Below the pieces are notes generated by a model that worked only from the letters and a program-made list of their open reading frames with translations, was not told the origin of the DNA and did no database searches. The position numbers and the translations under genes are program-made. Shown one piece after another: positions 29,666 through 39,020 of a stretch of DNA of 64,000 bases. The DNA comes from Mesorhizobium sp. M1E.F.Ca.ET.045.02.1.1 (GTDB lineage: Bacteria > Pseudomonadota > Alphaproteobacteria > Rhizobiales > Rhizobiaceae), in contig NZ_CP034447.1 of NCBI RefSeq assembly GCF_003952485.1, forward strand, positions 4,044,501 to 4,108,500. Reading direction: 5' to 3'. The number at the start of each line of letters is the position of its first letter. Position 1 is the stretch's first letter.

Positions 29666-31804
29666 TCAAAGGTGTGGAAACAAACTGCCGTCGAAGATTT
29701 GATGGAGGTTCTTTGCGACATAATCAGGAGCGCCGTTCTCGCCTTGACGCAACTCGCCGGAGTTGTTGAGGCCAGTGGTTACAAGAACTGCGTCGAGCCC
29801 TGCAGCCTTTGCGCCCTTGATATCGGTATCAACCTGATCGCCAACCATCAAAAGACGGTCGGTACCTGCCCGAGCGATGCATTCTTCGAAAATCGCTCTT
29901 CCTGGCTTGCCCATAATCTCTACAGAGATTGGAGGAGCACTGAAGGGCGCTAATCCAGCCTGAAGCATTGGCCCTATTATGCCTGGTCCAAAGATGAGTG
30001 TGCCGTTTTTGCTAGGATAAATGATGTCCGCGTTCGCCGCTATAATACGGGGCATTTCGCCCGTCTCGATTAGTCTTTGTTGAAAAGTCGACAGGATGTG
30101 ATCGGTAGCCCGTTTAAAATCGTAACCTTCGTCATCGAGCACCACGAGTATGTCAAATGTCTCGGCCGTATCAGCGCAATGGAGATTTGGATGCTTGCCG
30201 AAAATCTCATGCGCAGCATGTGCACTGCCCACACATAAAACTAGCCGTCCGGCTGCCAACTCTTCGAGTACGCGATATCGCGCAACACCTCCCGCGGACA
30301 CGATACGGTCGACCGCCGGAATCGGAAGTCCCGCGCGGCGGAGACGTGCGAATATTGCCGTCTCCGATCCACTGCTGATGTTCGTCACGATATAGTATGG
30401 CTGACCGGACACATTAAGTCGGGCCAGGATATCAACAGCGCCAGGCAGGGCTTCATTTTCGCTGATCAGGACCCCCGTCGCGTCGAAAAGTATCGCGTCA
30501 TAGCAATCTGCCAGCGTCTGGGGAGGTGGGCTTTCGAGGCCCGCGATTTGAGGACAAGCCGGCTCCATCCTTGGCTGAACCGCGCTCGCCTTGGAGGTCG
30601 GAAAGTAGCCGTGACGCACGACCCCCGCTTCGGGTGGTATGCTGGCCTCGCAATCGCTATAAGCCCACGCCAGCCACTCGCATAAAATCGCCAAGTCGTC
30701 TGTCTCGACCGTAGGCCCCGCCCATATCCGGAATCCCGGTGGCGCGTCACCGTAGCTCCAGATGTCAAAAGCCGCGCCCTCGCTTTCGAGTAGACGGATC
30801 ATCCCCGCAACAATTTTACCGTCGTCCACTTTCTCGCCGGCAGCGGACTGCCCTCGTACAAGCCGAAGAGTAATTGAACAGGTGGAGCGTGCTGCCGGAT
30901 TGGTGCAAATCCAATCGATCCAGGGAGTAGAGTTCACCCAGTCGTCCACGACAGCATAATTATTGGCAACCCTGTTCAGGAGCGCGGGTAGTCCACCGCA
31001 CGCTTCGGCCCAGTCGAGCGCAGAGTGGATGTCCTCGACGGCGAACATGCTGGGGGTCGAGATCGTCCGGCCGCCAAAGAACGCTTTGTTGACAGATCCG
31101 TCGGGGTTGTGCAGTCTCATGAGCCTGGCTACAGGCTTATGTTCGCCGGCTTTTAGTCGTGCCTGGGCTCGAGGAGAGAGCGCGATCATGCCGTGACCGC
31201 CTTCACCGCCAAGGGCTTTCTGCCATGACCAGCACAGAACATCGATCCGATCGAAGTCGATGTGCCGCGTAAAAGCTGCCGAGACGGCATCCGCAATCAC
31301 GAGCCCGGCACGGTCAGGAAGAATCCAGTCAAGATTGGGTGGGCAAACGCCGCTGCTGGTGCCGTTTAGCACTAGGACGATGTCATGATTGGGATCGATC
31401 CACCTAGTGTTCGGAAAATCTCCGTAAGCACAAATGTGCCGGCTTTGGGGGGCAAGCGCCAACGTATCGATCTCATTTGCCCAATACTGCGAGAAGCTGT
31501 CTGACAAGAATGTCTCGACTGGAAATGGGCCGAGTAGATTTTGTAAGGCCATGCTGCAGGCGCCAGTGCCCGAACCGGGCACTATTCCGCAGAGCCAGCT
31601 ATCAGGCAGCCCTAGCAAAGAGGCCATGCGCCTGATTACCCCATTCAGCCTTTCTGCTCCCTCGGAGCTCCGGTGACTTCGTCCAACATAACGCAGCATA
31701 GTTGGGCGCACGCTCCAACCAGGATGTTTACGGCAAGGGCCTGATGAAAACCGCGGATCGGACGGGAGGACTGATGGTTTCACAATCGCATTTGGTAGAG
31801 CCAT
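29666..31804 (-). CDS. Fusion of phosphoserine aminotransferase-like and HAD-IIA-like domains
   Basis: The 712-residue product joins two enzymes. Residues about 5-375 match the SerC type found in Methanosarcina and alpha-proteobacteria: PRFSSGPCRKHPGW, GRSHRS, and PLP lysine in SWQKALGGEGGHGM. Residues about 430-712 form a HAD-IIA domain: motif I FDATGVL, motif II IVTNISSG, Lys in MGKPG and motif IV VGDQVDTDIKGA. The +2 residue of motif I is Thr instead of Asp, so normal phosphatase action is uncertain. The ATG at 31804 has a perfect GGAGG site. It is the last gene of a four-gene minus-strand operon. A transamination coupled to phosphate removal would be logical but is inferred. Confidence 0.85.
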   Translation of the reverse strand: MALPNAIVKPSVLPSDPRFSSGPCRKHPGWSVRPTMLRYVGRSHRSSEGAERLNGVIRRMASLLGLPDSWLCGIVPGSGTGACSMALQNLLGPFPVETFLSDSFSQYWANEIDTLALAPQSRHICAYGDFPNTRWIDPNHDIVLVLNGTSSGVCPPNLDWILPDRAGLVIADAVSAAFTRHIDFDRIDVLCWSWQKALGGEGGHGMIALSPRAQARLKAGEHKPVARLMRLHNPDGSVNKAFFGGRTISTPSMFAVEDIHSALDWAEACGGLPALLNRVANNYAVVDDWVNSTPWIDWICTNPAARSTCSITLRLVRGQSAAGEKVDDGKIVAGMIRLLESEGAAFDIWSYGDAPPGFRIWAGPTVETDDLAILCEWLAWAYSDCEASIPPEAGVVRHGYFPTSKASAVQPRMEPACPQIAGLESPPPQTLADCYDAILFDATGVLISENEALPGAVDILARLNVSGQPYYIVTNISSGSETAIFARLRRAGLPIPAVDRIVSAGGVARYRVLEELAAGRLVLCVGSAHAAHEIFGKHPNLHCADTAETFDILVVLDDEGYDFKRATDHILSTFQQRLIETGEMPRIIAANADIIYPSKNGTLIFGPGIIGPMLQAGLAPFSAPPISVEIMGKPGRAIFEECIARAGTDRLLMVGDQVDTDIKGAKAAGLDAVLVTTGLNNSGELRQGENGAPDYVAKNLHQIFDGSLFPHL

Positions 31805-31851
31805 GGCTTCCTCCAATTGGGAAAACGGCACCTCAACAGGAACATCCGCGA

Positions 31852-32874
31852 TCAGGCGATGTCCGGCGCCATCAGCGCCGATAGCTTTTCATTGGCAAAA
31901 CTCATCCGTTCAGCGGCCTGGAGGTCCGAAAGGCGCCCGATAATCGCAGCGTCAGACAATGCCCCGCCTTCACGTAGCTTTTGAACATAGGACGGATGGA
32001 TGAAGTTCGAGCCCGCGAATTGATATGCCGCGCTGCTGCCCCAGCCGTACCGTTTGCGAAGCGGATCGAAGTGACGCACGACGTGCTCGAGGAGTGCCCG
32101 TTCCTTCGAGGTTTCAAGACCAGCGAGAATTGGCAGGATCTGCTCACTCGCCGTATTTCCGGCACCACGGCCCATGCCACTCATAGTGCAGTCTATCCAC
32201 GTCGCTCCTGCCATTGCGGCTGCTACTGAATTGATCAGTGCGTAGCCGCGGTTGTCATGGCCGTGAAATCCGATTTCACTCTCAAGTCGGCTGGCAAACC
32301 GACCTATGAACTCTTGAACGCGGCTCGGCTTAATAGAACCGAATGAATCCACGATATAAACTACATGAAGGGTGTCGAGCTGCTCTAACTCCTTCAGGCA
32401 GATCTCAACTTCTTCAGTATCTGCTGCATCGATCTGCATGAGGTTCACAAACACGCGGAAGCCCCTGTCAGACAACTCAGCGAAAATATTCCGGCAGGCA
32501 GCCAAGTTGCTGTAATGCGTTGCCACGCGAACGGTGGTGATATGCCCCGGCACTAGTCCTTCTGTCAGACGGATCGTGGCCAGGGATGTGGGCAGTTCGC
32601 TCGCAAGCACATCCTTAGCATCGATCATCACGCATGCCTTGACCAGGAGACCGGCAGCCGCCTTTTCCGCTTTGGAGCTCGTCACACTGGCGAAATATCC
32701 GTGGCTCTCAGGCTTTCCGGCGAACCCTAGTTCGACCATACGCACTGGCAGAGTGTTGATAACAGCGACATAGTCCGACACCAGTTCCGGTGCGAAATCC
32801 CAATTCGTGTAGTAGCCACCGTCTCGCAAGGTGCAGTCTAAAAAATTCACCTCATCTGGTATTGTGTTTAACAT
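31852..32874 (-). CDS. DRE-TIM metallolyase (HMGL-like aldolase/synthase)
   Basis: The 340-residue TIM barrel starts with FLDCTLRDGGYYTNWDF (the DRE-type metal motif), has the metal-binding HxH in GFHGHDNRGYA and the GMGRGAGNT loop, as in 4-hydroxy-2-oxovalerate aldolase, HMG-CoA lyase and isopropylmalate synthase relatives. These enzymes make or break a C-C bond next to a 2-oxo acid. The ATG at 32874 has a GAGGAGG site. It is 48 bases upstream of the aminotransferase fusion, so its 2-oxo-acid product may be the amino acceptor. The exact reaction is unknown. Confidence 0.85.
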   Translation of the reverse strand: MLNTIPDEVNFLDCTLRDGGYYTNWDFAPELVSDYVAVINTLPVRMVELGFAGKPESHGYFASVTSSKAEKAAAGLLVKACVMIDAKDVLASELPTSLATIRLTEGLVPGHITTVRVATHYSNLAACRNIFAELSDRGFRVFVNLMQIDAADTEEVEICLKELEQLDTLHVVYIVDSFGSIKPSRVQEFIGRFASRLESEIGFHGHDNRGYALINSVAAAMAGATWIDCTMSGMGRGAGNTASEQILPILAGLETSKERALLEHVVRHFDPLRKRYGWGSSAAYQFAGSNFIHPSYVQKLREGGALSDAAIIGRLSDLQAAERMSFANEKLSALMAPDIA

Positions 32875-32920
32875 GGCCCAACCTCCTCAAAATACCGCCC
32901 TAACGCCGAAGCATCCTGCA

Positions 32921-33727
32921 TCAGCTCGCGGAGTAGCCCCCATCGACATAAAGAATCTCGCCTGTTACGAACGATGCAGCTGGGCTCGCAAGGAAGATGT
33001 AGGGTCCGAAATACTCGGTCAAATTGCCGCGGCGACGCATCGGAGTGAGTTCCATTGCGCGGCGCTGATAAGGTGTGTCAAGATTAGGATGCACCCCATC
33101 CATGAAGTTGTTGATGAATCCAGGTGCGACGGCGTTTACACGAATACCCTTATCGGCCCATTCTACCGCCATGGTGCGCGTTAGTTGATTGACGCCACCC
33201 TTGCTCGCAGCATAGACAGCTAGGCCCGGTATGCCGAGCGAACCGGCGACCGAAGAAGTCATGATAATGCTACCGCCGCCTTGACCCAGCATTGCCTGGG
33301 CGGCAAACTTGGCACAATAGTAGTAGCCACGCAGATTGGTATCGACGATTTCGTCCCATTCCAGCTCTTCATATGAATGCGCTGGCTTAATGATATCGGT
33401 ACCTGCGTTGCAGACCATCACATCGATCTGCCCAAACCGGTCGACCGTGCCACTGATCAGCGCCTTGCAATCGTCGTGGGACCGCACATCAGCGCGGATA
33501 GCTGACACGTTGATTCCTTGGCCCAGAAGTTCGGCCTCTGATTGGGTCAGCTCTTCGATATTGTGCGAGGAAAGGACTATCTTTGCACCCAACCTTCCAA
33601 AGCAGGTGGCGAGTGACTTCCCTAGACCTCGGCTTGAGCCTGAAATGCAGACTACCTTCCCATCAATTCCGAAGAGCTCTTGGTATCCTTCTGCACCAGT
33701 CGCAGAATTGTGAGCTGTATCTGACAT
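32921..33727 (-). CDS. Short-chain dehydrogenase/reductase (classical)
   Basis: The 268-residue SDR has ISGSSRGLGKS (cofactor), CNAGT, catalytic Ser in MTSSVAG and YAASK (Tyr, Lys), plus the PGF motif after the active site. The C terminus YVDGGYSAS is typical. It lies 46 bases upstream of the aldolase gene in the same direction and probably reduces or oxidises a carbonyl in that pathway. Confidence 0.9.
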   Translation of the reverse strand: MSDTAHNSATGAEGYQELFGIDGKVVCISGSSRGLGKSLATCFGRLGAKIVLSSHNIEELTQSEAELLGQGINVSAIRADVRSHDDCKALISGTVDRFGQIDVMVCNAGTDIIKPAHSYEELEWDEIVDTNLRGYYYCAKFAAQAMLGQGGGSIIMTSSVAGSLGIPGLAVYAASKGGVNQLTRTMAVEWADKGIRVNAVAPGFINNFMDGVHPNLDTPYQRRAMELTPMRRRGNLTEYFGPYIFLASPAASFVTGEILYVDGGYSAS

Positions 33728-33843
33728 AGAGATTACCCACTCCAGCTATGAATACACGCTTGTGCGATTGAACGGCCGAGATCGATCACAGGTCTATTTA
33801 CGTTGGCTTCGTTCATGCGATGGCTCCTAGTGCAACGAATTGT

Positions 33844-34617
33844 TCAGACGGTTGCACTCAGCCCACCATCGATGACGATCAGGGCGCCGCTAACATAGGC
33901 CGCCCGGGCGCTGGCCAAGAATGTAGCAACTGCCGCGAATTCGGAGGGATCGCCAAGGCGTCGGGCCGGGGTCCTATCCTCAAGCGCGCGGATGGCTTCA
34001 GCGTGGTCGCCGAGGCGATTGGCTTCGTGAATCGCAGTGCTGTGGGCACCAGGAGCAAGCACGTTCACGGTGATGCTCTTCCCCGACAATTCTTGAACGA
34101 GCGTGTGGCAGTAGGGCACTAGCCCTGCTCGTGCGACACCCGACAGCGCGAAATGTACCGGAGTCCGTACAATAGCCTCGGAAGCCAGCATCAATATTCG
34201 CCCCGCCGGCGAGCGCCGCAGATACGGCAAGGCAGCCTTAACCAGATTGATCGAAGGTAAAAGCACTCGGCCAAACGCATCGTCGAAGTCCTTGGGCGTC
34301 ATGGCCGAGGGTGGCCCGGCAGCAACACCGCCGCAGTTCGTCACCAGGATGTCGATACACCGAAAATGCTTTGCTGTTTCGGCAACCCAAGCCGCTGCAT
34401 CCTCACAGTCAGTTACATCGGTCGGGCGCGCCAGCACTTCTGCGCCGGCGCTGCGCAACCGATCCACTGCTCTTTCTAGCCGCCCCGAATCCCGCCCACA
34501 GATGGACAGGCGGCAGCCTTCCTTGGCCAGTTCCTCAGCTGTGGCCAAACCTAAGCCGCTGGAGGCGGCGGCGACCATTGCCACCTTGCCGTCAAGCCCT
34601 AAATCCATTTCACCCAT
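33844..34617 (-). CDS. SDR-family protein lacking the Tyr-Lys pair
   Basis: The 257-residue protein has an SDR cofactor loop (AAASSGLGLATAEEL) and TNCGG in place of NNAG. At the active site the sequence is VHFALSGVARAG, so the usual Tyr and Lys are absent. A subgroup of FabG-like SDRs with an 'LALS' signature behaves this way; its chemistry is not well defined. First gene of the apparent operon to 29666, 116 bases from the next SDR. The start ATG at 34617 is chosen because it begins the conserved domain. Confidence 0.8.
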   Translation of the reverse strand: MGEMDLGLDGKVAMVAAASSGLGLATAEELAKEGCRLSICGRDSGRLERAVDRLRSAGAEVLARPTDVTDCEDAAAWVAETAKHFRCIDILVTNCGGVAAGPPSAMTPKDFDDAFGRVLLPSINLVKAALPYLRRSPAGRILMLASEAIVRTPVHFALSGVARAGLVPYCHTLVQELSGKSITVNVLAPGAHSTAIHEANRLGDHAEAIRALEDRTPARRLGDPSEFAAVATFLASARAAYVSGALIVIDGGLSATV

Positions 34618-34639
34618 CACCACGCTTCTTGACACTCGC

Positions 34640-35230
34640 AGAGAGCTAAGCACGCGCTGTGCCAAACGAGAAACTCGTGTAAAAACAGTTGGGTAGTTCT
34701 GCTAATAAAACGTCGGTTTTGCTCTTGTGTCGGATCCCCTACATTGTGTCGCAAGGCACTTCCGGCTCTGAAGACAGCATTGGGTAAGCAACTTAAGGTT
34801 TTGCCCCAGGCGACTATGCCAAGGTCATGAAGTTTTCGGGTTGGGCCATGAGCCTCTGCCAGGTCGCAGGCGGCGTCGATGATGACGTCATGGTCGTCGA
34901 AGACGCGGTTCGAGAGCCAGTTGGCGCGCAGATATTGCAAGACATTCTCGACTGGGGTTGAGTTCCGGGGGTCGCGACGGCAGCAGCAGCAGCGTTATGT
35001 TTTCAATTCAGCACTTGGCGGTCGTGTGCCAGCCTGCCCGGTCGAGTAGCAGCACGGCGTGCGCGCCGCGCCACATGGCGGCTAATCTCGTCGCGGCGAA
35101 GCTGTATGGCCGCGGTGTCGGCACGGCAGCGCCATGGCTGCTCCCTTGCCGCGCGAGGGCGGCTTGCGGAAAGTTTCGGAAGAGCCCGGCCTGACGCGTA
35201 CAGAAGAGCATGGCCGACCTACTCACCCAT
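34640..35230 (-). pseudogene. IS630-family transposase remnant
   Basis: Broken frames show HAVLLLDRAGWHTTAK (middle Asp region of the DDE domain) near 35010-35060 and QYLRANWLSNRVFDDHDVIIDAACD near 34870-34940 (the C-terminal segment after the Glu). A frameshift separates them and the N terminus is gone. The gene start of the neighbouring SDR operon abuts its 3' end. Confidence 0.8.
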
Positions 35231-35666
35231 ACCGAGCGACGTATGCTCCGCGCGCCCTGATTTGTTCGCCACGATCTGCACTTTCAGGTCGAAGATGCAC
35301 TCCATGGGTCCCGCGTGTTGTGCGCGATCATGGAGAGGAGGTTCCTCGTCAAGCACATCTTCACCGACTATTCGCATATGTAGGATTCGGATACCTTCAG
35401 CGAAGACGCTCGTGAGGATGTAGTCGGTCGAGCCCGGGACGACGCCGCCGACGTCGGAGTGATGGCCCGATGTTGCCGATGAAGTACTGATTTTGCCGCC
35501 GACAAAGACAGGCGTGATGATAGAGATGGTCACCCCGGACAACAGCATGGGGATGTAGAGCGCCTGGCAGATGACCCGACCGTCCCCGATCAAAGATCGC
35601 GACAGATGCGTCTTTTCGCTCCTTGATGTTGGTGGAGAACGAGGACCGGATCAGCGTGTTCATCAC
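35219..35666 (-). pseudogene. Hydantoinase B (HyuB-type) fragment
   Basis: Two overlapping frames carry IRSSFSTNIKERKDASVAIFD, then CQALYIPMLL, GHHSDVGGVVPGST and EGIRI, motifs of the N-methylhydantoinase/acetone carboxylase alpha family N-terminal half. A frameshift near 35580 and loss of both ends show it is dead. It indicates that an amidohydrolase-type catabolic gene was once here. Confidence 0.75.
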
Positions 35667-36198
35667 CTCCTAGACGTCATGTTCCGAGGCGGAGAACGGT
35701 GGCCCGCCCTTTCGCGCGATTAAAAGACGAGGGTTGCTTCTCTATTCGGCGTGTTGAAGTCAAGCGCTTTTCGAGCTTTCCGCTTCGCCGGCATCTGAGG
35801 TCTTTCGCAGGGTCTTGCTTCTCGGCGGGATCGGCGCTCGGCCGTCCCATTGATGGGATCAGAAGAATGAGGCGGAACAATCTCGGCCGCGTCCTGATCG
35901 TTGTGATGCGACCGGTACTGCAACCCTCGCGAACTCACCTCATTCATCGTCCCGCGAAGGACGCTCTTTCCACCGGCTGGTGGAACCTTATTGGGTGATC
36001 CTTGTCACGCTCGCTCTGCGATCATGTTTCATCTCCCCTCGAAAGAGGCTAACGGCAGGAATAGCGACAAAGGCCGACCCTCCAGACCTAGGGCGCCCAC
36101 GTGCCGATCGTTGACGACCTGATCGTGCCGTCCATCGGCATGGCTGCGCCCACGAGGCAAGGTTATGCCGCGCTTCGTCTCGGCGGGAGGCTTTGATC
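35667..36198. other. Gene-free boundary between accessory region and plasmid backbone
   Basis: About 530 bases without a supported gene. A short frame near 36100-36195 (IVDDLIVPSIGMAAPTRQGYAALRLGG) ends just before the recombinase start, but it has no clear start codon or family. Confidence 0.45.
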
Positions 36199-37341
36199 AT
36201 GACGGCCGCCGACAGATCCAAAGGCGCCGGCCAGGACGACGATCTACCGGACGTCATCGAGATCGTCCGTGCCATGGGACTTGATGCGATGGGCGACGAC
36301 ACGGAACCCCCCTCCCCTGCCCTTCCGGCGGCCGCACCTCATGCGGATGATGATCCGCGCCTGCCGGCGCATCTCGAGAACCTCGCCGATCGAGCGCGGA
36401 ACTATGTCGAAGCGGCAAGCTCCGCCAACACCCGCCGCGCCTATGCCGCCGACTGGAAGCATTTTTGCGCCTGGGCGCGGCGGCAGGGTGTCGACGCGTT
36501 CTCGCCTGATCCGCGAGTGGTCACCGCTTGCGCGTCCGGGTCTGTCTCCGGAGACAAGCAGCCCAACTCCGTGTCGACCGTCGAGCGGCGGCTGTCGTCG
36601 CTGAGCTGGAATTTCACCCAGCGCGGGCAGCCGCTCGACCGCAAGGACCGTCACATCGTGACTGTCATGGCCGGCATACGCAATACGCACGCCGCGCCGC
36701 CCCGGCAAAAGGAGGCGATCCTGCCGGAGAATCTGATTGCCATGCTGGAAACGCTCGATCGCGGCACCCTTCGCGGGCTGCGCGACCGCGCTATTTTGCT
36801 CCTCGGCTTTGCCGGCGGGCTGCGACGCTCCGAAATCGTCGGTCTCGATTGCGGCCGCGACCAGACCGAAGACGGCCGCGGCTGGATCGAATTTTTCCCG
36901 GACAAGGGCGTGCTGGTGAATTTACGGGGGAAAACCGGCTGGCGGGAGGTCGAGATCGGCCGCGGCTCGTCCGACGCCACCTGCCCCGTCGTCGCCCTGC
37001 AGACCTGGCTGAAGCTCGCTCGCATCCCGCACGGACCGCTGTTCCGCCGCGTCGCCGGCCAAGGCAAGGCTGTTGGCTCGGAGCGGCTGCACGACCAGGA
37101 GGTGGCCCGGTTGGTCAAGCGCACGGCCCTGGCCGCCGGCGTGCGCGGCGATCTTCCGGAGGGCGAGCGCGAGATGAAATTTTCCGGGCACTCGCTGCGC
37201 GCGGGCCTCGCCTCCTCGGCCGAGGTCGACGAGCGCTACGTGCAAAAGCAGCTCGGGCATGCCTCGGCCGAGATGACCCGAAAGTATCAGCGGCGCCGCG
37301 ACCGATTCCGCGTCAATCTCACCAAGGCGAGTGGCCTGTAG
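36199..37341 (+). CDS. Tyrosine recombinase R1, left copy
   Basis: The 380-residue protein is a tyrosine site-specific recombinase: Arg I in GGLRRSEIVGL, Lys region GKTGWREVEIG, HxxR in GHSLRAGL, and His and Tyr in LGHASAEMTRKYQRR. The ATG at 36199 follows a GGGAGG site. It is strongly similar to 47684-48985 but lacks three residues (a GLY-like step in the N-terminal domain) and has a shorter N terminus. It may still be active. It lies at the outer end of the left inverted module around repABC. Confidence 0.92.
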   Translation: MTAADRSKGAGQDDDLPDVIEIVRAMGLDAMGDDTEPPSPALPAAAPHADDDPRLPAHLENLADRARNYVEAASSANTRRAYAADWKHFCAWARRQGVDAFSPDPRVVTACASGSVSGDKQPNSVSTVERRLSSLSWNFTQRGQPLDRKDRHIVTVMAGIRNTHAAPPRQKEAILPENLIAMLETLDRGTLRGLRDRAILLLGFAGGLRRSEIVGLDCGRDQTEDGRGWIEFFPDKGVLVNLRGKTGWREVEIGRGSSDATCPVVALQTWLKLARIPHGPLFRRVAGQGKAVGSERLHDQEVARLVKRTALAAGVRGDLPEGEREMKFSGHSLRAGLASSAEVDERYVQKQLGHASAEMTRKYQRRRDRFRVNLTKASGL

Positions 37342-37603
37342 GAGATCGGAAAAGCCCCCTCCCCTTCCCGTTTGAATCGAACAACGAGTGCTTTTCCGTC
37401 AAGGGCCCGACGTGATCGGTCTCAACGACGGAAAATAGGTCCCGTATCGCCGATATCGCGGACTGCGTGAGGAGAAACGGCTTGCCCAGCGAGCTTGACG
37501 CTGCAAGCCTCGAGGAGTGTATTGGCGCGAACGCAATACCCATCGCGCGCCCTGACCCTAGCCCGAATTGGCCAACAAATCGTAAACGCAGGAGCGCGCA
37601 TCG

Positions 37604-37813
37604 ATGGAAACCAGGATCATCGACAGCCGTAACGATTTTGCACAATGGGCAATCGATAGGTCCAATGCGATCCTGACGGATCAGGGTTCGGAACTCGCCA
37701 CCGCGGCCCGCAAGGGAAACGAAGCCGAGATCGCTGAGACGGCACGGGCGCTCGGCCAAGCGATCGTCGATGCGCTGATGGAGGCGTTCGACGGCCTCGC
37801 CGGCGACGAATGA
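37604..37813 (+). CDS. Small hypothetical protein
   Basis: The 69-residue, acidic and Ala-rich product (start METRIIDSRNDFAQW, end DGLAGDE) is probably all helical. An AGGAG site lies about 10 bases before the ATG. I recognise no family. It lies between R1 and the toxin-antitoxin genes, in DNA absent from the right-hand module. Confidence 0.55.
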   Translation: METRIIDSRNDFAQWAIDRSNAILTDQGSELATAARKGNEAEIAETARALGQAIVDALMEAFDGLAGDE

Positions 37814-38154
37814 ACCACCGCTTGGCCGTACGACTGGCTGCGCCAACGGAAACGACGGCCGGTACGTGCGCTCCCAAATCCATCCAGCCATGATTTCAGA
37901 CTGCGCTGAATCCGCCTCGGCGGCATCGCAAGAGCCTCGCTCGTCCTGCGCATCTTCAACAAGACCGTCGACGTCGAGCGGCTATCCGACAAGCATGTCG
38001 CTCGCCCGGTAAGGCGGTCGCGCTTTGCCCTCCTCACCAAGGTGTCCTTTGAGCAAGCCCCATCCCCCGCATGAGGGCGACCGACTTTGCCGGCTTGCCG
38101 GCTGGTGATGACAACGTATATACTTCATGAGGATCTAGCCCGCAGGAGCCGAGC

Positions 38155-38433
38155 ATGCCGAAAGAGGCGGTTTTCACGTTGAAGCTCGAACCGGAGCTGC
38201 GCGACGCCTTCATGGCCGAAACCGAAGCCGACCATCGGCCGGCATCGCAGGTGGTTCGCGAGCTGATGCGTGATTACATTGAGCGCCGGCGCGAAGAGCG
38301 GGAGTATGACGAGTTCCTCCGCCGCAAGGTCGAGATCGCGCGGTCCTCGATGCGGGCCGGCCGAGGCCGGACGAATGATGAGATCGAGGATGACTTCGCC
38401 GCCCGGCGTGCCAAGACGGCAAGCCAGGCGTGA
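38155..38433 (+). CDS. Ribbon-helix-helix antitoxin (ParD/CopG-like)
   Basis: The 92-residue protein starts with VFTLKLEPELRDAFMAE, a ribbon-helix-helix DNA-binding N terminus, and continues with a charged C-terminal tail (YIERRREEREYDEFLRR) fit for toxin binding. It overlaps the toxin gene at GTGA (38430-38433), the typical antitoxin-first organisation. It would neutralise the toxin and autoregulate the operon, stabilising the plasmid. Confidence 0.85.
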   Translation: MPKEAVFTLKLEPELRDAFMAETEADHRPASQVVRELMRDYIERRREEREYDEFLRRKVEIARSSMRAGRGRTNDEIEDDFAARRAKTASQA

Positions 38434-38714
38434 GGGTCGTATGGACGCCAGAGGCCGAACAGGACCGAGCCGACATTTGGGACTACATTGCGGCCGACAG
38501 CCCGTCAGCGGCCGCTCGGATGGACCAGCTTTTCAGCGACGCAGTGGCGAGGCTGGCGGATTTCCCCAAGCTCGGCCGCACCGGAAAAATCACCGGCACG
38601 CGCGAGCTGATTCCACATGAGAGCTACCGTCTGGTTTACCAAGTCGAAGGCGAGAACTTGTGGGTGCTGGCTCTGGTGCATACAGCTCGCCGGTGGCCGC
38701 CGACAAAAGAGTAA
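38430..38714 (+). CDS. RelE/ParE-superfamily toxin
   Basis: The 94-residue product starts with GTG (VVWTPEAEQDRADIWDYIA), has the LADFPKLGRTGKI central block and ends with ESYRLVYQVEGENLWVLALVHTARRWP, the standard ParE/RelE pattern. ParE toxins poison gyrase, while RelE cuts mRNA on the ribosome; the PELIPHESYRLVY-like signature fits ParE better. Plasmid addiction is the likely role. Confidence 0.88.
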   Translation: MRVVWTPEAEQDRADIWDYIAADSPSAAARMDQLFSDAVARLADFPKLGRTGKITGTRELIPHESYRLVYQVEGENLWVLALVHTARRWPPTKE

Positions 38715-38809
38715 GGCGGGGCTGATGTCAAAGGCAGGATTTTCGCGCCACACTCCCGTAAATGCACCCCGCAAGGACCGAAATTTGGGCTGGAATTTCA
38801 GCTTACGCT

Positions 38810-38839
38810 TCAACTGAGATCGGAAACTAAAGGCTACAG
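38810..38839 (+). repeat. Conserved 30-bp element, copy 1
   Basis: The element begins TCAACTGAGATCGGAAACTA and ends AAGGCTACAG. It matches the elements at 47581-47610 (minus) and 56798-56827 (plus) at most positions. Here it lies upstream of the dead unknown gene at 39021. The following 80 bases also resemble the upstream region of 46300-47394. Confidence 0.55.
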
Positions 38840-39020
38840 CGCTTATCACAATCACTCTTGTCGACAGTGATTGGTCTCGCCGCCCAGATCCGCGAAAATT
38901 CTGACCTTGGATCGTTGGGCGGCCCTGGAAACGCAGGGCTTTGTGGCTTTTTCCTTGATCTGGTTTAATGGAATCGCTCGCCCTGCTTGAGTGGACCACC
39001 TGGATGTGAGGAGCGCCGGA

